Positions 1 through 9,453 are shown, numbered from the stretch's first letter. The stretch is DNA of 64,000 bases from Flectobacillus major DSM 103 (GCF_000427405.1 NZ_KE386491.1:4039812-4103811), one strand, 5' to 3'. Numbers and translations are program-made. Notes: a model not told the origin generated them from the letters alone.

Positions 1-209
1 AAATCCTCTTTAACATCCTTGATAGTTTGTTTGGCATTTTTGATATTATCTAGCACATCGGTTTGAATGAGCCCCCCCAGCAAACCTTTTTTTCGGGTAG
101 TAGTATCGGTTTGGGGTTTACTCTTGGTTTTGAACTCGTCTTGTTGAGCAATAACCCAATGGCTCGCAAAGAAAAGAACAACAGCAAATAGAAAGGATAA
201 ACTTCTCAT
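1..209 (-). CDS. Partial secreted protein of unknown function (C-terminus off the left edge)
   Basis: An open frame on the minus strand begins with ATG at 209 and runs off the left edge; 69 residues are visible. The first 20 or so residues (MRSLSFLFAVVLFF then SHWVIAQQ) form a typical Sec signal peptide with cleavage probably after the A of VIA. The mature part begins with a Lys/Thr-rich stretch (KTKSKPQTDTTTRKK) and then LLGGLIQTD. I do not recognise a family. It is transcribed divergently from the fucose synthase gene. Function cannot be stated from this fragment. Confidence 0.6.
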   Translation of the reverse strand, partial: MRSLSFLFAVVLFFASHWVIAQQDEFKTKSKPQTDTTTRKKGLLGGLIQTDVLDNIKNAKQTIKDVKED

Positions 210-238
210 GGGTAGTACGTAGTCAAAGGCTAATGTAT

Positions 239-246
239 TACTTTTG
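239..246 (+). promoter_or_regulatory. Possible -7 element (TACTTTTG) ahead of the fucose synthase gene
   Basis: TACTTTTG fits the Bacteroidota TAnnTTTG -7 consensus. It lies about 155 bases before the GTG start at 401, so the leader would be long. No convincing -33 TTTG was placed, so this is a weak call. Confidence 0.25.
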
Positions 247-400
247 CAAACGAAAAAAGTAAGTTTTTATTTTTTAAGACAAAAGAAGGAAGATATTGCT
301 CGAAAGACAAATTTAACTCTGATGATTTATGAGTTAAAGTCTATATTTCGATAGAATATGGTTATTTCTATCATAAATTTTACCCGAAACAGCACTTAAA

Positions 401-1342
401 GTGGAAAAAGACGCAAAAATTTACATAGCGGGACACAGAGGAATGGTTGGCTCTGCTATTCTTAGAAAACTGCAAAAAGAAGGATATTCTAATTTTGTAC
501 TTCGGACCTCGAAGGAACTCGACCTCCGCAATCAACAAGCCGTTTTAGATTTTTTTGAAACAGAAAAACCCGATTACGTGTTTTTGGCTGCGGCCAAAGT
601 CGGTGGTATTGTGGCTAATAATACCTATCGTGCCGATTTTTTGTTTGAAAATCTCAGTATTCAAAATAATGTTATTCATAGTGCCTATTTGTTTGGGGTA
701 AAGAAATTGATGTTTTTGGGTTCGTCGTGTATTTATCCAAAATTAGCCCCTCAGCCTCTTAAAGAAGAATACCTTTTGAGTGGGTATTTGGAGCATACCA
801 ACGAGCCTTATGCTATTGCCAAAATTGCAGGTATCAAAATGTGTGAAGAATACCGCAATCAGTATGGTTGTAATTTTATTTCGGTAATGCCCACCAACTT
901 GTATGGCCCCAACGATAACTACGACCTCCAAAAATCACATGTTTTACCAGCTATGATTCGCAAGTTTCATGAAGCCAAAGTCAATGGGGTAGCTCAGGTA
1001 AATTTGTGGGGAACAGGCTCGCCTATGCGTGAATTCCTCCATGCCGATGACCTTGCGTCAGCGTGTTTGTTTTTGATGGAAAACTACAACGAACTGGAGT
1101 TTGTGAATATTGGTACTGGCTCGGATGTTACGATAAAAGAGTTAGCCAATATTGTAAAAAATGTAGTAGGTTTTGAGGGCGATATTGTATGGGATACCAC
1201 CAAGCCCGACGGTACACCTCGTAAATTAATGGATGTATCAAGGTTGAATGAGTTTGGCTGGAAACATACCATCGACATCGAGCAAGGAATAGCCTTGGCG
1301 TACCAAGATTTTTTGGTAAACCACGATGCCCTTAGGCTTTAA
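401..1342 (+). CDS. fcl: GDP-L-fucose synthase (GDP-4-keto-6-deoxy-D-mannose epimerase/reductase)
   Basis: Predicted to turn GDP-4-keto-6-deoxy-D-mannose into GDP-L-fucose with NADPH, the last step of the de novo route that feeds surface polysaccharide and glycoprotein synthesis. The 313 residues are full length for the family. The N-terminal nucleotide loop reads GHRGMVG (residues 11-17), and the SDR-type catalytic set is visible as S108-S109-C110 plus Y137xxxK141. The substrate-binding region NLYGPND (166-172) is also present. The start is GTG, chosen because the Rossmann strand KIYIAG begins only five residues in and no ATG is available. The usual partner gmd (GDP-mannose 4,6-dehydratase) is not in view. 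Confidence 0.93.
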   Translation: MEKDAKIYIAGHRGMVGSAILRKLQKEGYSNFVLRTSKELDLRNQQAVLDFFETEKPDYVFLAAAKVGGIVANNTYRADFLFENLSIQNNVIHSAYLFGVKKLMFLGSSCIYPKLAPQPLKEEYLLSGYLEHTNEPYAIAKIAGIKMCEEYRNQYGCNFISVMPTNLYGPNDNYDLQKSHVLPAMIRKFHEAKVNGVAQVNLWGTGSPMREFLHADDLASACLFLMENYNELEFVNIGTGSDVTIKELANIVKNVVGFEGDIVWDTTKPDGTPRKLMDVSRLNEFGWKHTIDIEQGIALAYQDFLVNHDALRL

Positions 1343-1401
1343 TAGTAGTGTTGACTATTATTAAAACATTACAGACAACGACTTAATTTATTCATAAAAA
1401 A

Positions 1402-2130
1402 ATGACAAAAGAATGGTTCAGCTCATGGTTTGATTCGCCATATTATCATATTCTCTATAAAGAACGAGATGATAAAGAAGCACAAGTTTTTATCGACCAG
1501 CTATCCTCATTTCTTCATTTTCAGCCCGAACATCATATTATGGATTTGGCCTGTGGGAAAGGTCGTCATGCTATATATCTTAATCAAAAAGGATATACAG
1601 TTACAGGTGTCGACCTTTCTTCTCAGAGCATAGAATATGCCAAGCAATTTGAAAATAATCAACTTCATTTTTTTGTTCACGATATGCGTGAGGTATTTGA
1701 AGAAAGATATTTTGATTTTATCCTGAATATGTTTACAAGCTTTGGTTATTTAGAAAACGACCTCGAAAACATCAAGGCATTTCAGGCTGCCGCCCGCAAC
1801 CTTCGCAAAGGGGGTATTTTTGTCATGGATTTTTTCAATACAGCCTTGGTTGTCAATCAGCTTGTTCCTTACCAAATAAAACGTGTCGACGATATTACTT
1901 TTGAAATCAGAAAGTCGGTCGACAAGGGGGCAATTATCAAAGATATAGAGTTTTGTGAAGATGGCCATGAGTACCATTTTCAGGAAAAAGTACAGGCCAT
2001 TTCTCTTGACGAGTTTAAGCAGTATTTTAAAGCCGCAGGGCTTACCCTCAAGCATATCTTTGGCGATTACCATTTGGGCGATTTTCAGATAGAACATTCG
2101 CCCCGAATGATATTTGTGTTGGAAAAGTAA
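1402..2130 (+). CDS. Class I SAM-dependent methyltransferase
   Basis: A 242-residue Rossmann-fold methyltransferase. Motif I is DLACGKG at residues 48-54 and the acidic end of strand 2 is GVDLS (69-73); FILNMFTSFGYL is the post-motif region that usually contacts substrate. The family contains enzymes acting on small molecules and on proteins, and nothing here fixes the substrate. It starts 59 bases after the fucose synthase gene on the same strand and could be cotranscribed with it. It is convergent with yraN, with only 6 bases between the stop codons. Confidence 0.8.
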   Translation: MTKEWFSSWFDSPYYHILYKERDDKEAQVFIDQLSSFLHFQPEHHIMDLACGKGRHAIYLNQKGYTVTGVDLSSQSIEYAKQFENNQLHFFVHDMREVFEERYFDFILNMFTSFGYLENDLENIKAFQAAARNLRKGGIFVMDFFNTALVVNQLVPYQIKRVDDITFEIRKSVDKGAIIKDIEFCEDGHEYHFQEKVQAISLDEFKQYFKAAGLTLKHIFGDYHLGDFQIEHSPRMIFVLEK

Positions 2131-2136
2131 ATACCT

Positions 2137-2490
2137 CTAATAAAAGGCATCCTCAAAATGTGAAATTTGGTATCCTTGTTTAGTAAAAATAATAGACACA
2201 ATATCGAAGCGGATTTGTTGATGCCAGTCTATCTGATAGATATATGCCTCAGCCGCACGTTTGATTAGCGAAACCTTGAGCTTACTGACAGCGGTTTCGG
2301 GCATACCAAATTTGATATTGCTACGCGCTTTTACTTCTACAAATACCAAAAAGATTCCCTTCTTTACAATAAGGTCTATTTCGGCATGGCCATAGCGATG
2401 ATTGCGTGCTATAATTTCGTAGCCTTTTTCAGTAAGGTATAAAGCAGCCAAATCTTCAGCTTGCTTGCCAGTTTCTAGGTGTTCTGCCAT
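2137..2490 (-). CDS. yraN: YraN family (UPF0102) endonuclease-like protein
   Basis: A 117-residue protein of the YraN/UPF0102 family, which has a restriction-endonuclease-like fold related to Holliday-junction resolvases; its cellular role is not settled. The nuclease motif is seen as G34, E37-I-D39, then VEVK at 51-54 followed by ARS, matching the (E/D)...D...ExK pattern of the PD-(D/E)xK superfamily. The length is typical. The start at 2490 (MAEHLETGKQAED) matches the usual N-terminus, in which G8 and E12 are conserved. It faces lipB across a 152-base gap. Confidence 0.88.
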   Translation of the reverse strand: MAEHLETGKQAEDLAALYLTEKGYEIIARNHRYGHAEIDLIVKKGIFLVFVEVKARSNIKFGMPETAVSKLKVSLIKRAAEAYIYQIDWHQQIRFDIVSIIFTKQGYQISHFEDAFY

Positions 2491-2642
2491 TGAATTATAT
2501 CGTTTGATTCGTTGTTAATAAGTAATAGTACAAAATGATAAATGCCAAAATGGTATTGTATTTGATTGATTATTAATATTTTAATCACTAGTAGGCTAAG
2601 TTGCCGACTCGCTCATTTGCTTAGTTGTATAATATTGGTAAT

Positions 2643-3353
2643 ATGACACAAAATAAAAAAGTGCTTTTTCAAAAGCTTGGTTTGATAGACTATCAGACTG
2701 CATGGGACTATCAGGAAAAACTGCATGCTGAAATTGTAGATATCAAAATCAAAAACCGTAAATTAGCTCCTGACGAACAGCAAATTACCCCCAACTACCT
2801 ACTTTTTTGTCAGCACCCGCATGTGTATACACTAGGGAAAAGTGGTAAACCCGAACATCTTTTATTAGACGAAGAAGGTCTCGAAAAATATCAGGCTCAG
2901 TACTATAAAATTAATAGAGGAGGTGATATCACCTATCACGGACAAGGGCAGTTGGTGGGGTATCCTATCATAGATCTAGATAATTTTTTTACCGATATTC
3001 ACAAATATATGCGGTATTTGGAAGAAGCTGTTATCAGAACTTGTGCCGATTATGGTATAGCGGCTGGCCGAATCGACGGGCTTACGGGTGTTTGGATTGA
3101 CTATATCGAACAGCAAAATCCCCGTAAAATTTGTGCTATGGGCGTAAAAGCAAGCCGCTGGGTTACTATGCACGGATTTGCCTTGAATGTGAATACCGAT
3201 TTGAGTTATTTTGGGTATATAGTACCTTGTGGTATCGATGACAAAGCCGTAACGTCTATCTCGCAAGAATTGGGAAGAAGCATCGACCTCGACGAAGTAG
3301 AAAGCTATATGGCTAAGCACCTAAGCGATATTTTTGAATTTGAGTTACAGTAA
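2643..3353 (+). CDS. lipB: Lipoyl(octanoyl) transferase LipB
   Basis: Transfers octanoyl groups from acyl carrier protein to lipoyl domains of pyruvate and 2-oxoglutarate dehydrogenases and the glycine cleavage H protein. The family motif RGGDITYHGQGQ lies at residues 92-103, the catalytic lysine at K169 (GVKAS) and the acyl-accepting cysteine at C196 (PCGI), numbered from ATG 2643. The frame is open upstream to a TTG at 2625, but ATG at 2643 is preferred because it leaves 236 residues, near the family norm. The next gene starts 11 bases after the stop, suggesting an operon. lipA is not in the window. Confidence 0.93.
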   Translation: MTQNKKVLFQKLGLIDYQTAWDYQEKLHAEIVDIKIKNRKLAPDEQQITPNYLLFCQHPHVYTLGKSGKPEHLLLDEEGLEKYQAQYYKINRGGDITYHGQGQLVGYPIIDLDNFFTDIHKYMRYLEEAVIRTCADYGIAAGRIDGLTGVWIDYIEQQNPRKICAMGVKASRWVTMHGFALNVNTDLSYFGYIVPCGIDDKAVTSISQELGRSIDLDEVESYMAKHLSDIFEFELQ

Positions 3354-3364
3354 TTTTATTTTCA

Positions 3365-3772
3365 ATGAAAAAAGATATTTTATTCCCTACTGTAGATGGC
3401 ATAAAGGTTGCCATTGCCCGAAGATTTGATGAAGAAGATAATGTACTTTGGGACGTATATTTGATTAATCGCTTGAAAACAGCCATTGATACCGTATTTG
3501 TAACATCAAGTGGCTACGGCACTGATTTGGAAGGAAACAAGATTAAAACAGCTTCGCTGAGGTATTTTTTTAAAGAAATTGGTTCGGAACAAATCGTGAA
3601 AATAGAACCGATTTCACCCGATGTTTTTCATATTAATAATGAATATTGGGTAAGCTATTATATTGGTAATCAGATATTCGATAAGAAGTTTATATTTGTT
3701 CCTGAAAGTATACGTGTCGAAAACCTTATCCAGATTGCACAACTCGACCTAGAGGGGATTCTTCATGAATAA
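3365..3772 (+). CDS. Conserved hypothetical protein linked to lipB
   Basis: A 135-residue soluble protein with no signal peptide or membrane segment. It starts 11 bases after lipB and ends at a strong hairpin, so the two almost certainly form one transcript. The composition is mixed alpha/beta with several aromatic-rich strands (WVSYYIGNQIFDKKFIF). I recall similar proteins in Cytophagales genomes but no assigned function, and I see no catalytic motif. The linkage alone does not justify a role in lipoylation. Confidence 0.65.
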   Translation: MKKDILFPTVDGIKVAIARRFDEEDNVLWDVYLINRLKTAIDTVFVTSSGYGTDLEGNKIKTASLRYFFKEIGSEQIVKIEPISPDVFHINNEYWVSYYIGNQIFDKKFIFVPESIRVENLIQIAQLDLEGILHE

Positions 3773-3783
3773 TAGTAAGTGTA

Positions 3784-3830
3784 TATTTTTCCAATTAGCA
3801 ACCTAAATGGGCCTGCTAATTGGAAAAATA
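3784..3830. terminator. Perfect 17-bp hairpin, probable terminator of the lipB operon
   Basis: Arms 3784-3800 and 3814-3830 are perfectly complementary with a 13-base loop. The A/T-rich outer arms put a T-run on both strands, so it could terminate in either direction. It lies 12 bases after the stop at 3772. Confidence 0.75.
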
Positions 3831-3896
3831 AGTCAGTTTAAATAGCTTCAATCTCTCATTTGCTCAATATTTTGTACATCTATTTCTTTGTATGCT

Positions 3897-4628
3897 ATGA
3901 TAGACTTATCTAAAATTGCGAAAAATCTTCTTTTCATCGACATCGAAACGATTTCGGCTACCAGTAGTTTTGATCAGCTTTCGGAACGAATGCAGGGTTT
4001 TTGGTCGAAAAAAGCAAGCTATATGCACAATCCCGACGGGCTAGACGATGCCAGCTTGTATTTTGAGCGTGCAGGTATTTATGCCGAATTTGGAAAAATC
4101 GTTGTGATAGGATTGGGCTTTTTTCACTGGAACGACGAGCAAGCACTTTGTCTAAAAGCCAAGTCGTTGGTAGGTACTGACGAAAAAGAACTTCTTTTGG
4201 CCTTTAAGCAGCTTATCGAACGCAAGTACAAACCCAACGAATTGATGTTATGTGCCCATAATGGCAAAGAGTTTGATTACCCTTATTTGTGCCGTAGAAT
4301 GCTAATTAATGGCATAGATATACCCAAAGCCTTGCAGCTATCAGGCAAAAAACCTTGGGAAATTCTTCATTTAGACACGCTAGAAATGTGGAAGTTTGGC
4401 GATAAAAAACATTATACATCGCTGGATTTATTGGCAGAAATCTTTGGTATTCCAAGCAGCAAACAAACTCTTAGTGGCGATCAAGTGAATCAAACATTTT
4501 ATAGCGAAGGCGATATAGATAAAATAGCAAGGTATTGCCGAGAAGATATAGTGGTATTGGCACAGCTTTTTCTCAAATATAACAACCTTGCCTCGGTAGC
4601 AGAAAATAATATCGAACGAATTGAATAA
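3897..4628 (+). CDS. 3'-5' exonuclease, PolB-type DEDDy domain (DNA_pol_B_exo2 family)
   Basis: A stand-alone proofreading-type exonuclease of 243 residues. Exo I is FIDIET with D15 and E17; a later acidic segment CAHNGKEFDYPYL gives the Exo II aspartate; Exo III is YCRED (Y-x-x-x-D) near the C-terminus, which makes it DEDDy. The PF10108-type layout has no polymerase domain. ATG 3897 is chosen over an in-frame TTG at 3888 because the Exo I strand begins soon after either start and ATG is the usual codon. Its substrate in cells is unknown; repair or RNA/DNA end trimming are possibilities. Confidence 0.82.
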   Translation: MIDLSKIAKNLLFIDIETISATSSFDQLSERMQGFWSKKASYMHNPDGLDDASLYFERAGIYAEFGKIVVIGLGFFHWNDEQALCLKAKSLVGTDEKELLLAFKQLIERKYKPNELMLCAHNGKEFDYPYLCRRMLINGIDIPKALQLSGKKPWEILHLDTLEMWKFGDKKHYTSLDLLAEIFGIPSSKQTLSGDQVNQTFYSEGDIDKIARYCREDIVVLAQLFLKYNNLASVAENNIERIE

Positions 4629-4744
4629 CCTAATCAATGAGTAATAATACTCTTTTAATCTATGAGCGTAGTATCGAATAGGCTTGGGGGCTATAGTTCA
4701 TGTAAAATTAATTACCTTTGAAAGACAAATGCTATCGAAAACCC

Positions 4745-5923
4745 ATGAATAAAAAGTCTTTATTAGTTATTACTTTTTTGTTACTATCGCTATTTACCGC
4801 CGATGCTCAGCTATATAACCAACAAAAAGCCGATAAGCTTTTACAAGCTTATCGTGAAGAGCTTGCCTTATTTCGCAAAGAACATCCCAAGAAACGAAAC
4901 CTCCCAGACGTTAAATTCTTCTTTTTTGGAATGGGAAATAGACCCAAAATGGTTTATAAAAATGGGAAAATAATCAACCTTAGTACTGGAAAATCTATTC
5001 GTCGCTGGAAAGTAAAAACTGCCACGATTGTTCCTTCCGAATACCTCGTACATCTTGAACTAGAAGATGGCCGTGCCGTTGATATTCAAGAGGATTCTAC
5101 AGGGGTGTATGCTTACGAAAATAACCTTCAAATTATTCTGGCTGAAAGCCCTGTTAAATTACCAAGCTTTGGAGGAAATCGTTTTGCAGGTATTTTGAGG
5201 GTTTTGCATCATGAAATATTGATTAATATCAACGACGGTAAGCCATTGCCCAACTTTATGGTATATGCCAAACCGTGGTACAAGAGTGCCGCTGTGATTA
5301 CGATGGCATTGGTACAAACACAAAACGTGCCTCTTATTAGCGATTGGATTTTACACTTGAATAGCCCTTTTGACCGTAATAATAATGGTTATGCCGAAGC
5401 CGACAATCTGGGACAAGCCTTATATATGTTGTCGATTGTAAGCGATAAGAAACATCCATTAGTCAATAAAATTTTGGATGAAGCCGATAATTTTGACAAA
5501 GGAGGGTATATCGAAGGGCGTACAGATTTACAGCCTCATGCCGTTTTTCAGACCAAATGGCTAAAGTTTGGTTTAAAGGCCTTACAATTGCCCGACAAAT
5601 ATAAAATCCCTACGGCTTATGATAGCTACTCAAGTTTGTTTTGGTTTGATTTCAAACAAGAATATGTAAAAGGCGAGCAGTTCGACGACAACGTGGCTCT
5701 AACATCGCCACACTATAGTTGGGCAGAAGATCATTTTTTTAAGCAAGCCAAAGGCCCAATTTCGTTAAAAGACTATCCATTGACTTGGGAGGCCGAGGCT
5801 ACCGAAGTCAATTATAGCAAATTAGGGCTAATAGACCAAACCTTGGTGGATGTACGTATTTCGCCTACCAATGCTTGGCAAGCAGCCGAAATACTTTTGT
5901 TGTTGCTGCAAGAAAAGAAATAA
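4745..5923 (+). CDS. Secreted protein of unknown function, 392 residues
   Basis: The protein begins MNKKSLLVITFLLLSLF and continues TADAQ, a clear Sec signal peptide with likely cleavage after ADA, so it should be periplasmic or exported. I do not recognise the family. The middle contains YAKPWYKSAAVITMAL and then NSPFDRNNNGYAEADNLGQ, a helix-rich pattern with conserved-looking aromatic and acidic residues that resembles alpha/alpha-toroid carbohydrate-active enzymes; this is only an impression. ATG 4745 is chosen over a TTG at 4718 because it places the signal peptide at the N-terminus. It is convergent with the crtZ gene. Confidence 0.65.
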   Translation: MNKKSLLVITFLLLSLFTADAQLYNQQKADKLLQAYREELALFRKEHPKKRNLPDVKFFFFGMGNRPKMVYKNGKIINLSTGKSIRRWKVKTATIVPSEYLVHLELEDGRAVDIQEDSTGVYAYENNLQIILAESPVKLPSFGGNRFAGILRVLHHEILININDGKPLPNFMVYAKPWYKSAAVITMALVQTQNVPLISDWILHLNSPFDRNNNGYAEADNLGQALYMLSIVSDKKHPLVNKILDEADNFDKGGYIEGRTDLQPHAVFQTKWLKFGLKALQLPDKYKIPTAYDSYSSLFWFDFKQEYVKGEQFDDNVALTSPHYSWAEDHFFKQAKGPISLKDYPLTWEAEATEVNYSKLGLIDQTLVDVRISPTNAWQAAEILLLLLQEKK

Positions 5924-5929
5924 AAAAAA

Positions 5930-5958
5930 CACTCATGCTATAGCTTATAGCATGAGTG
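5930..5958 (-). terminator. Intrinsic terminator of the crtZ-like gene
   Basis: Perfect 13-bp arms (5930-5942 and 5946-5958) with a 3-base loop are flanked on the left by a run of A on the plus strand, which is a U-run for minus-strand transcripts. It also sits just after the plus-strand stop at 5923, so it may serve both genes. Confidence 0.8.
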
Positions 5959-6021
5959 AAACACCAATTACAGATAGCTACTAACATTCCAAAATACCAT
6001 TAATCGCCATTCGGTTTTCTC

Positions 6022-6474
6022 TTACAACTTCCCTTCAATATCGTATTTTTTGGGGGCATACAAAAAGCCAAAGGCCTCCGCCCCTTTTTTATGATGTATC
6101 TTGTGATGAATATAATGAGCCCTCATAATTCGTTTCATATATTTGCTTTTGGCAACAAACTTGATTTTGATACGACGATGCACAATAATATCATGAAAGA
6201 TAAAGTAGAAAATCCCATAAAGTGCTACACCCAAGCCTATCCAAAATAAAAACCAAAGCTCAGGAACGAGGTCGCCAATAATGATGGTTGTGGTAGAAAC
6301 TATACCAAAAACAACCGAAAATAAATCGTTTTTTTCCAAGACATTATTGTGATGAACATGGTGCGAGCGGTGCCAGCCCCACATAATACCGTGCATGATA
6401 TATTTATGTGTAAACCATGCAAAACCCTCCATAAATACGAATGTACCCAAAAATAATCCTATTTTAATCAACAT
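6022..6474 (-). CDS. crtZ: Beta-carotene hydroxylase-like di-iron membrane enzyme
   Basis: A 150-residue integral membrane hydroxylase predicted to add 3-hydroxyl groups to carotenoid beta-rings, giving zeaxanthin-type pigments typical of yellow or orange Bacteroidota. All histidine clusters of the CrtZ/fatty-acid-hydroxylase superfamily are visible: H23xxxxH28, H35xxHH(38-39)xHH, H94xxxxH99 and H120xxHH(123-124)xxHH, which bind two irons. Hydrophobic segments span roughly 2-20, 52-68 and 72-95. No other carotenoid genes are adjacent. Other sterol-desaturase-like roles are less likely given the small size. Confidence 0.85.
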   Translation of the reverse strand: MLIKIGLFLGTFVFMEGFAWFTHKYIMHGIMWGWHRSHHVHHNNVLEKNDLFSVVFGIVSTTTIIIGDLVPELWFLFWIGLGVALYGIFYFIFHDIIVHRRIKIKFVAKSKYMKRIMRAHYIHHKIHHKKGAEAFGFLYAPKKYDIEGKL

Positions 6475-6676
6475 AATGCAGGTCTGTTTAGTATGCTTGT
6501 TAAGCCCTTTTGTAGGATAAATATGCTATTATTTCAACCCTAAATTTACGAGAATTGTTTTGGAGCTTGTCGTTTATAGTTTCATTTTTAGCAAATACGA
6601 CTATCTGAAGCATAACTTTTTGGTAGGATAATTTTCTGAAAATTACTTTCAGCACCCGCCATTCCTCCAAATTCCG

Positions 6677-6684
6677 TATCTTTG
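6677..6684 (+). promoter_or_regulatory. -7 promoter element ahead of valS
   Basis: TATCTTTG matches the Bacteroidota TAnnTTTG consensus, 76 bases before the valS ATG at 6761. No good -33 TTTG is seen at the expected distance. Confidence 0.5.
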
Positions 6685-6760
6685 CAAACTAATTTTATGA
6701 TTATTAAGATAATATGGAATAGAGCCGTTGAGCTCTCCTTCGATTCATCATTCATACAAC

Positions 6761-9394
6761 ATGATTTCAAAAACGTACACTCCACAAGAAATTGAAGCCA
6801 AATGGTATCAGTATTGGCTCGAAAACAAGTTTTTTGCGTCAAAGCCTAACCCTGATAAAGAACCATACAGTATTGTGATTCCCCCACCAAACGTCACAGG
6901 CGTTTTACACATGGGGCACATGCTCAATAATACCATCCAAGATGTCTTGATTCGTAAAGCTCGTATGGAAGGCAAAGAAGCTTGTTGGGTGCCAGGTACA
7001 GACCATGCGTCGATTGCTACAGAAGCCAAAGTGGTGGCCATGTTGAAAGAAAGAGGTATCGAGAAAAAAGATATTTCTCGTGAGGAGTTTCTTGAATATG
7101 CCCACGAGTGGAAAGATAAATACGGCGGAATTATTCTTGAACAATTAAAAAAATTAGGTGCTTCATGCGATTGGGATAGAACTCGCTTTACTATGGAGCC
7201 CTCGTTGTACGATGCCGTTATCGAAACATTTGTACGCCTTTACAACAAAGGCCAGATTTATCGTGGCGTAAGAATGGTAAACTGGGATCCGCTCGGAAAA
7301 ACAGCCCTTTCAGACGAAGAGGTAATTGAAAAAGATGTTCAGGCCAAGTTGTATCACATCAAATACCCTATTGTGGGTACTGATGGTGAGTTTTTGACAA
7401 TTGCTACAACTCGCCCCGAAACCATTATGGCCGATGCTGCTATTTGTGTTAATCCAAACGATGAACGCTATTTGGCTTATCATGGCAAATCGGTATTGAT
7501 TCCGTTGTTGGGTCGTGAAATTCCTGTTATTACCGATGAATACGTAACCATGGATTTTGGTACAGGATGCTTGAAAGTAACACCTGCCCACGATTTGAAT
7601 GACTACGAATTAGGATTAAAGCATAAGTTGCCCGTAATTGATATTCTCAACGACGATGGTTTTTTGAATGAAAAAGCCGTTTTATATGTCAATCAAGACC
7701 GTTTTGCTGCTCGTCGCAATATCGTAAAAGATTTGGAAGAAGCAGGATTATTGGTAAAAATGGAAGAATATAAATCTATCGTAAAAACGTCTGAGCGTAC
7801 AGGTGCGGTAATCGAGCCAAAACTATCGTTGCAGTGGTTTTTGAAAATGGACGAAATATCAAAGCCTGCCCTCGAAAACGTCATGAATGACAACATCAAA
7901 TTGTATCCTTCCAAATTCAAGAATACCTATCGTTCTTGGATGGAGAATGTACACGACTGGTGTATTAGTCGTCAGCTTTGGTGGGGACAACAAATCCCAG
8001 CGTTTTATTTGCAAGATGGCACAGTGATTGTTGCCAAAACCAAACGTGAGGCATTACGCAAAGCACAGCACGAAATGCAGTTATTTGCTTTGACCGAAGA
8101 AGATTTGACCCAAGACCCCGACGTACTAGACACTTGGTTCTCGTCTTGGTTATGGCCAATTTCGGTATTTGATGGTATCGAAAATCCTGAAAATGAAGAT
8201 ATTAAGTATTATTACCCTACCAACGACTTGGTAACGGGCCCCGATATTTTGTTTTTCTGGGTAGCTCGTATGATTATTGCAGGTTATGAATGGCGTGGCG
8301 AATTACCTTTCAGAAATGTGTATTTGACAGGTATTGTTCGTGACAAACAAGGTCGTAAAATGTCAAAATCGCTAGGCAATTCGCCCGACCCACTCGACCT
8401 TATCGAGAAATACGGAGCCGATGGCGTTCGTTCGGGTTTGTTGTTCTCTGCTCCTGCCGGAAACGACCTATTGTTTGATGATAAATTATGCGAACAAGGC
8501 CGTAATTTCTGTAACAAGGTATGGAATGCGTACCGTTTGGTAGAAGGCTTGGAGGTATCTAACCAAGCACAACCTAGCTCGAACGACCTGGCTGTAAAAT
8601 GGTTTAACTCAAAAATTAGCCAGACAGTTACTGAAGTACAAGACCACTTCAGTAAATTCCGTATTTCTGATGCTCTTTTGGCGATTTATAACCTTGTTTG
8701 GGATGATTTCTGTTCGCAGTACCTCGAAATTATCAAACCAGCTTTTGGTTCACCAATCGACAGCGTAACGTATCAATCAACTATTGAGATTTTTGAAAAA
8801 CTCATGGCATTGATGCACCCATATATGCCTTTTATTACAGAAGAAATCTGGCAAGCGGTAAAAGAACGCAAAGCTGGTGAAACCATCTGTAATACTTCGT
8901 ATCCAGTAGCAGAAGCTATAAATATACAGGTATTGGCCGATTTTGATATTTTATTTGGTATTGTTTCAAAAATTCGTGAGACCCGTAATACCAAACAAAT
9001 TTCGCCAAAAACAGAGTTGCCATTAGCAATTAAGACCGACGAACCAGCTCGTTATCAGCCATTAGAAGCTATTATTGTTAAATTGGCGAACACGTCCAAA
9101 ATTGACTATGTTACTACTAATGTTGAAAATGCTATTTCGTTTGTATTGAAAGCCGATGAATTTTTTATCGACCTAGCTGAAGAGCTAGACGTAGAAGCCG
9201 AGCTTGAAAATGCTCAGAAAGAATTGGCTTATAATCTAGGTTTTAAAAAATCAGTAGAAGGCAAACTCTCGAACGAGCGTTTTGTTGCCAATGCCAAACC
9301 TGATGTAGTAGAAAAAGAACGCCAAAAGCTAGCCGATGCCGAGTCGAAGATTAAGGCACTAGAAGAAACTATTGCTCGTTTGAAAGCCATGTAA
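6761..9394 (+). CDS. valS: Valyl-tRNA synthetase
   Basis: Charges tRNA-Val; class I synthetase with an editing domain, 877 residues from ATG 6761. The HIGH motif is HMGH at residues 50-53 after PPPNVTG, and the KMSKS motif is at 533-537. An editing (CP1) insert occupies roughly 200-350, with TTRPETIMAD as its marker. The last 60 or so residues (VEAELENAQKELAYNLG onward) form the C-terminal coiled coil that binds tRNA. The frame is open to a TTG at 6728, but residues from there carry no family similarity, so ATG 6761 is preferred. It is monocistronic, with a promoter element upstream and a terminator downstream. Confidence 0.97.
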   Translation: MISKTYTPQEIEAKWYQYWLENKFFASKPNPDKEPYSIVIPPPNVTGVLHMGHMLNNTIQDVLIRKARMEGKEACWVPGTDHASIATEAKVVAMLKERGIEKKDISREEFLEYAHEWKDKYGGIILEQLKKLGASCDWDRTRFTMEPSLYDAVIETFVRLYNKGQIYRGVRMVNWDPLGKTALSDEEVIEKDVQAKLYHIKYPIVGTDGEFLTIATTRPETIMADAAICVNPNDERYLAYHGKSVLIPLLGREIPVITDEYVTMDFGTGCLKVTPAHDLNDYELGLKHKLPVIDILNDDGFLNEKAVLYVNQDRFAARRNIVKDLEEAGLLVKMEEYKSIVKTSERTGAVIEPKLSLQWFLKMDEISKPALENVMNDNIKLYPSKFKNTYRSWMENVHDWCISRQLWWGQQIPAFYLQDGTVIVAKTKREALRKAQHEMQLFALTEEDLTQDPDVLDTWFSSWLWPISVFDGIENPENEDIKYYYPTNDLVTGPDILFFWVARMIIAGYEWRGELPFRNVYLTGIVRDKQGRKMSKSLGNSPDPLDLIEKYGADGVRSGLLFSAPAGNDLLFDDKLCEQGRNFCNKVWNAYRLVEGLEVSNQAQPSSNDLAVKWFNSKISQTVTEVQDHFSKFRISDALLAIYNLVWDDFCSQYLEIIKPAFGSPIDSVTYQSTIEIFEKLMALMHPYMPFITEEIWQAVKERKAGETICNTSYPVAEAINIQVLADFDILFGIVSKIRETRNTKQISPKTELPLAIKTDEPARYQPLEAIIVKLANTSKIDYVTTNVENAISFVLKADEFFIDLAEELDVEAELENAQKELAYNLGFKKSVEGKLSNERFVANAKPDVVEKERQKLADAESKIKALEETIARLKAM

Positions 9395-9414
9395 TAGTTA
9401 TTATGATATGTTTG

Positions 9415-9453
9415 ACCTCCATCAATACCCTAGGTGATTGGTGGAGGTTTTTT
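9415..9453 (+). terminator. Intrinsic terminator of valS
   Basis: Arms 9415-9426 and 9437-9448 pair over 12 bp with one G-T wobble, followed by a run of six T. Confidence 0.9.
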
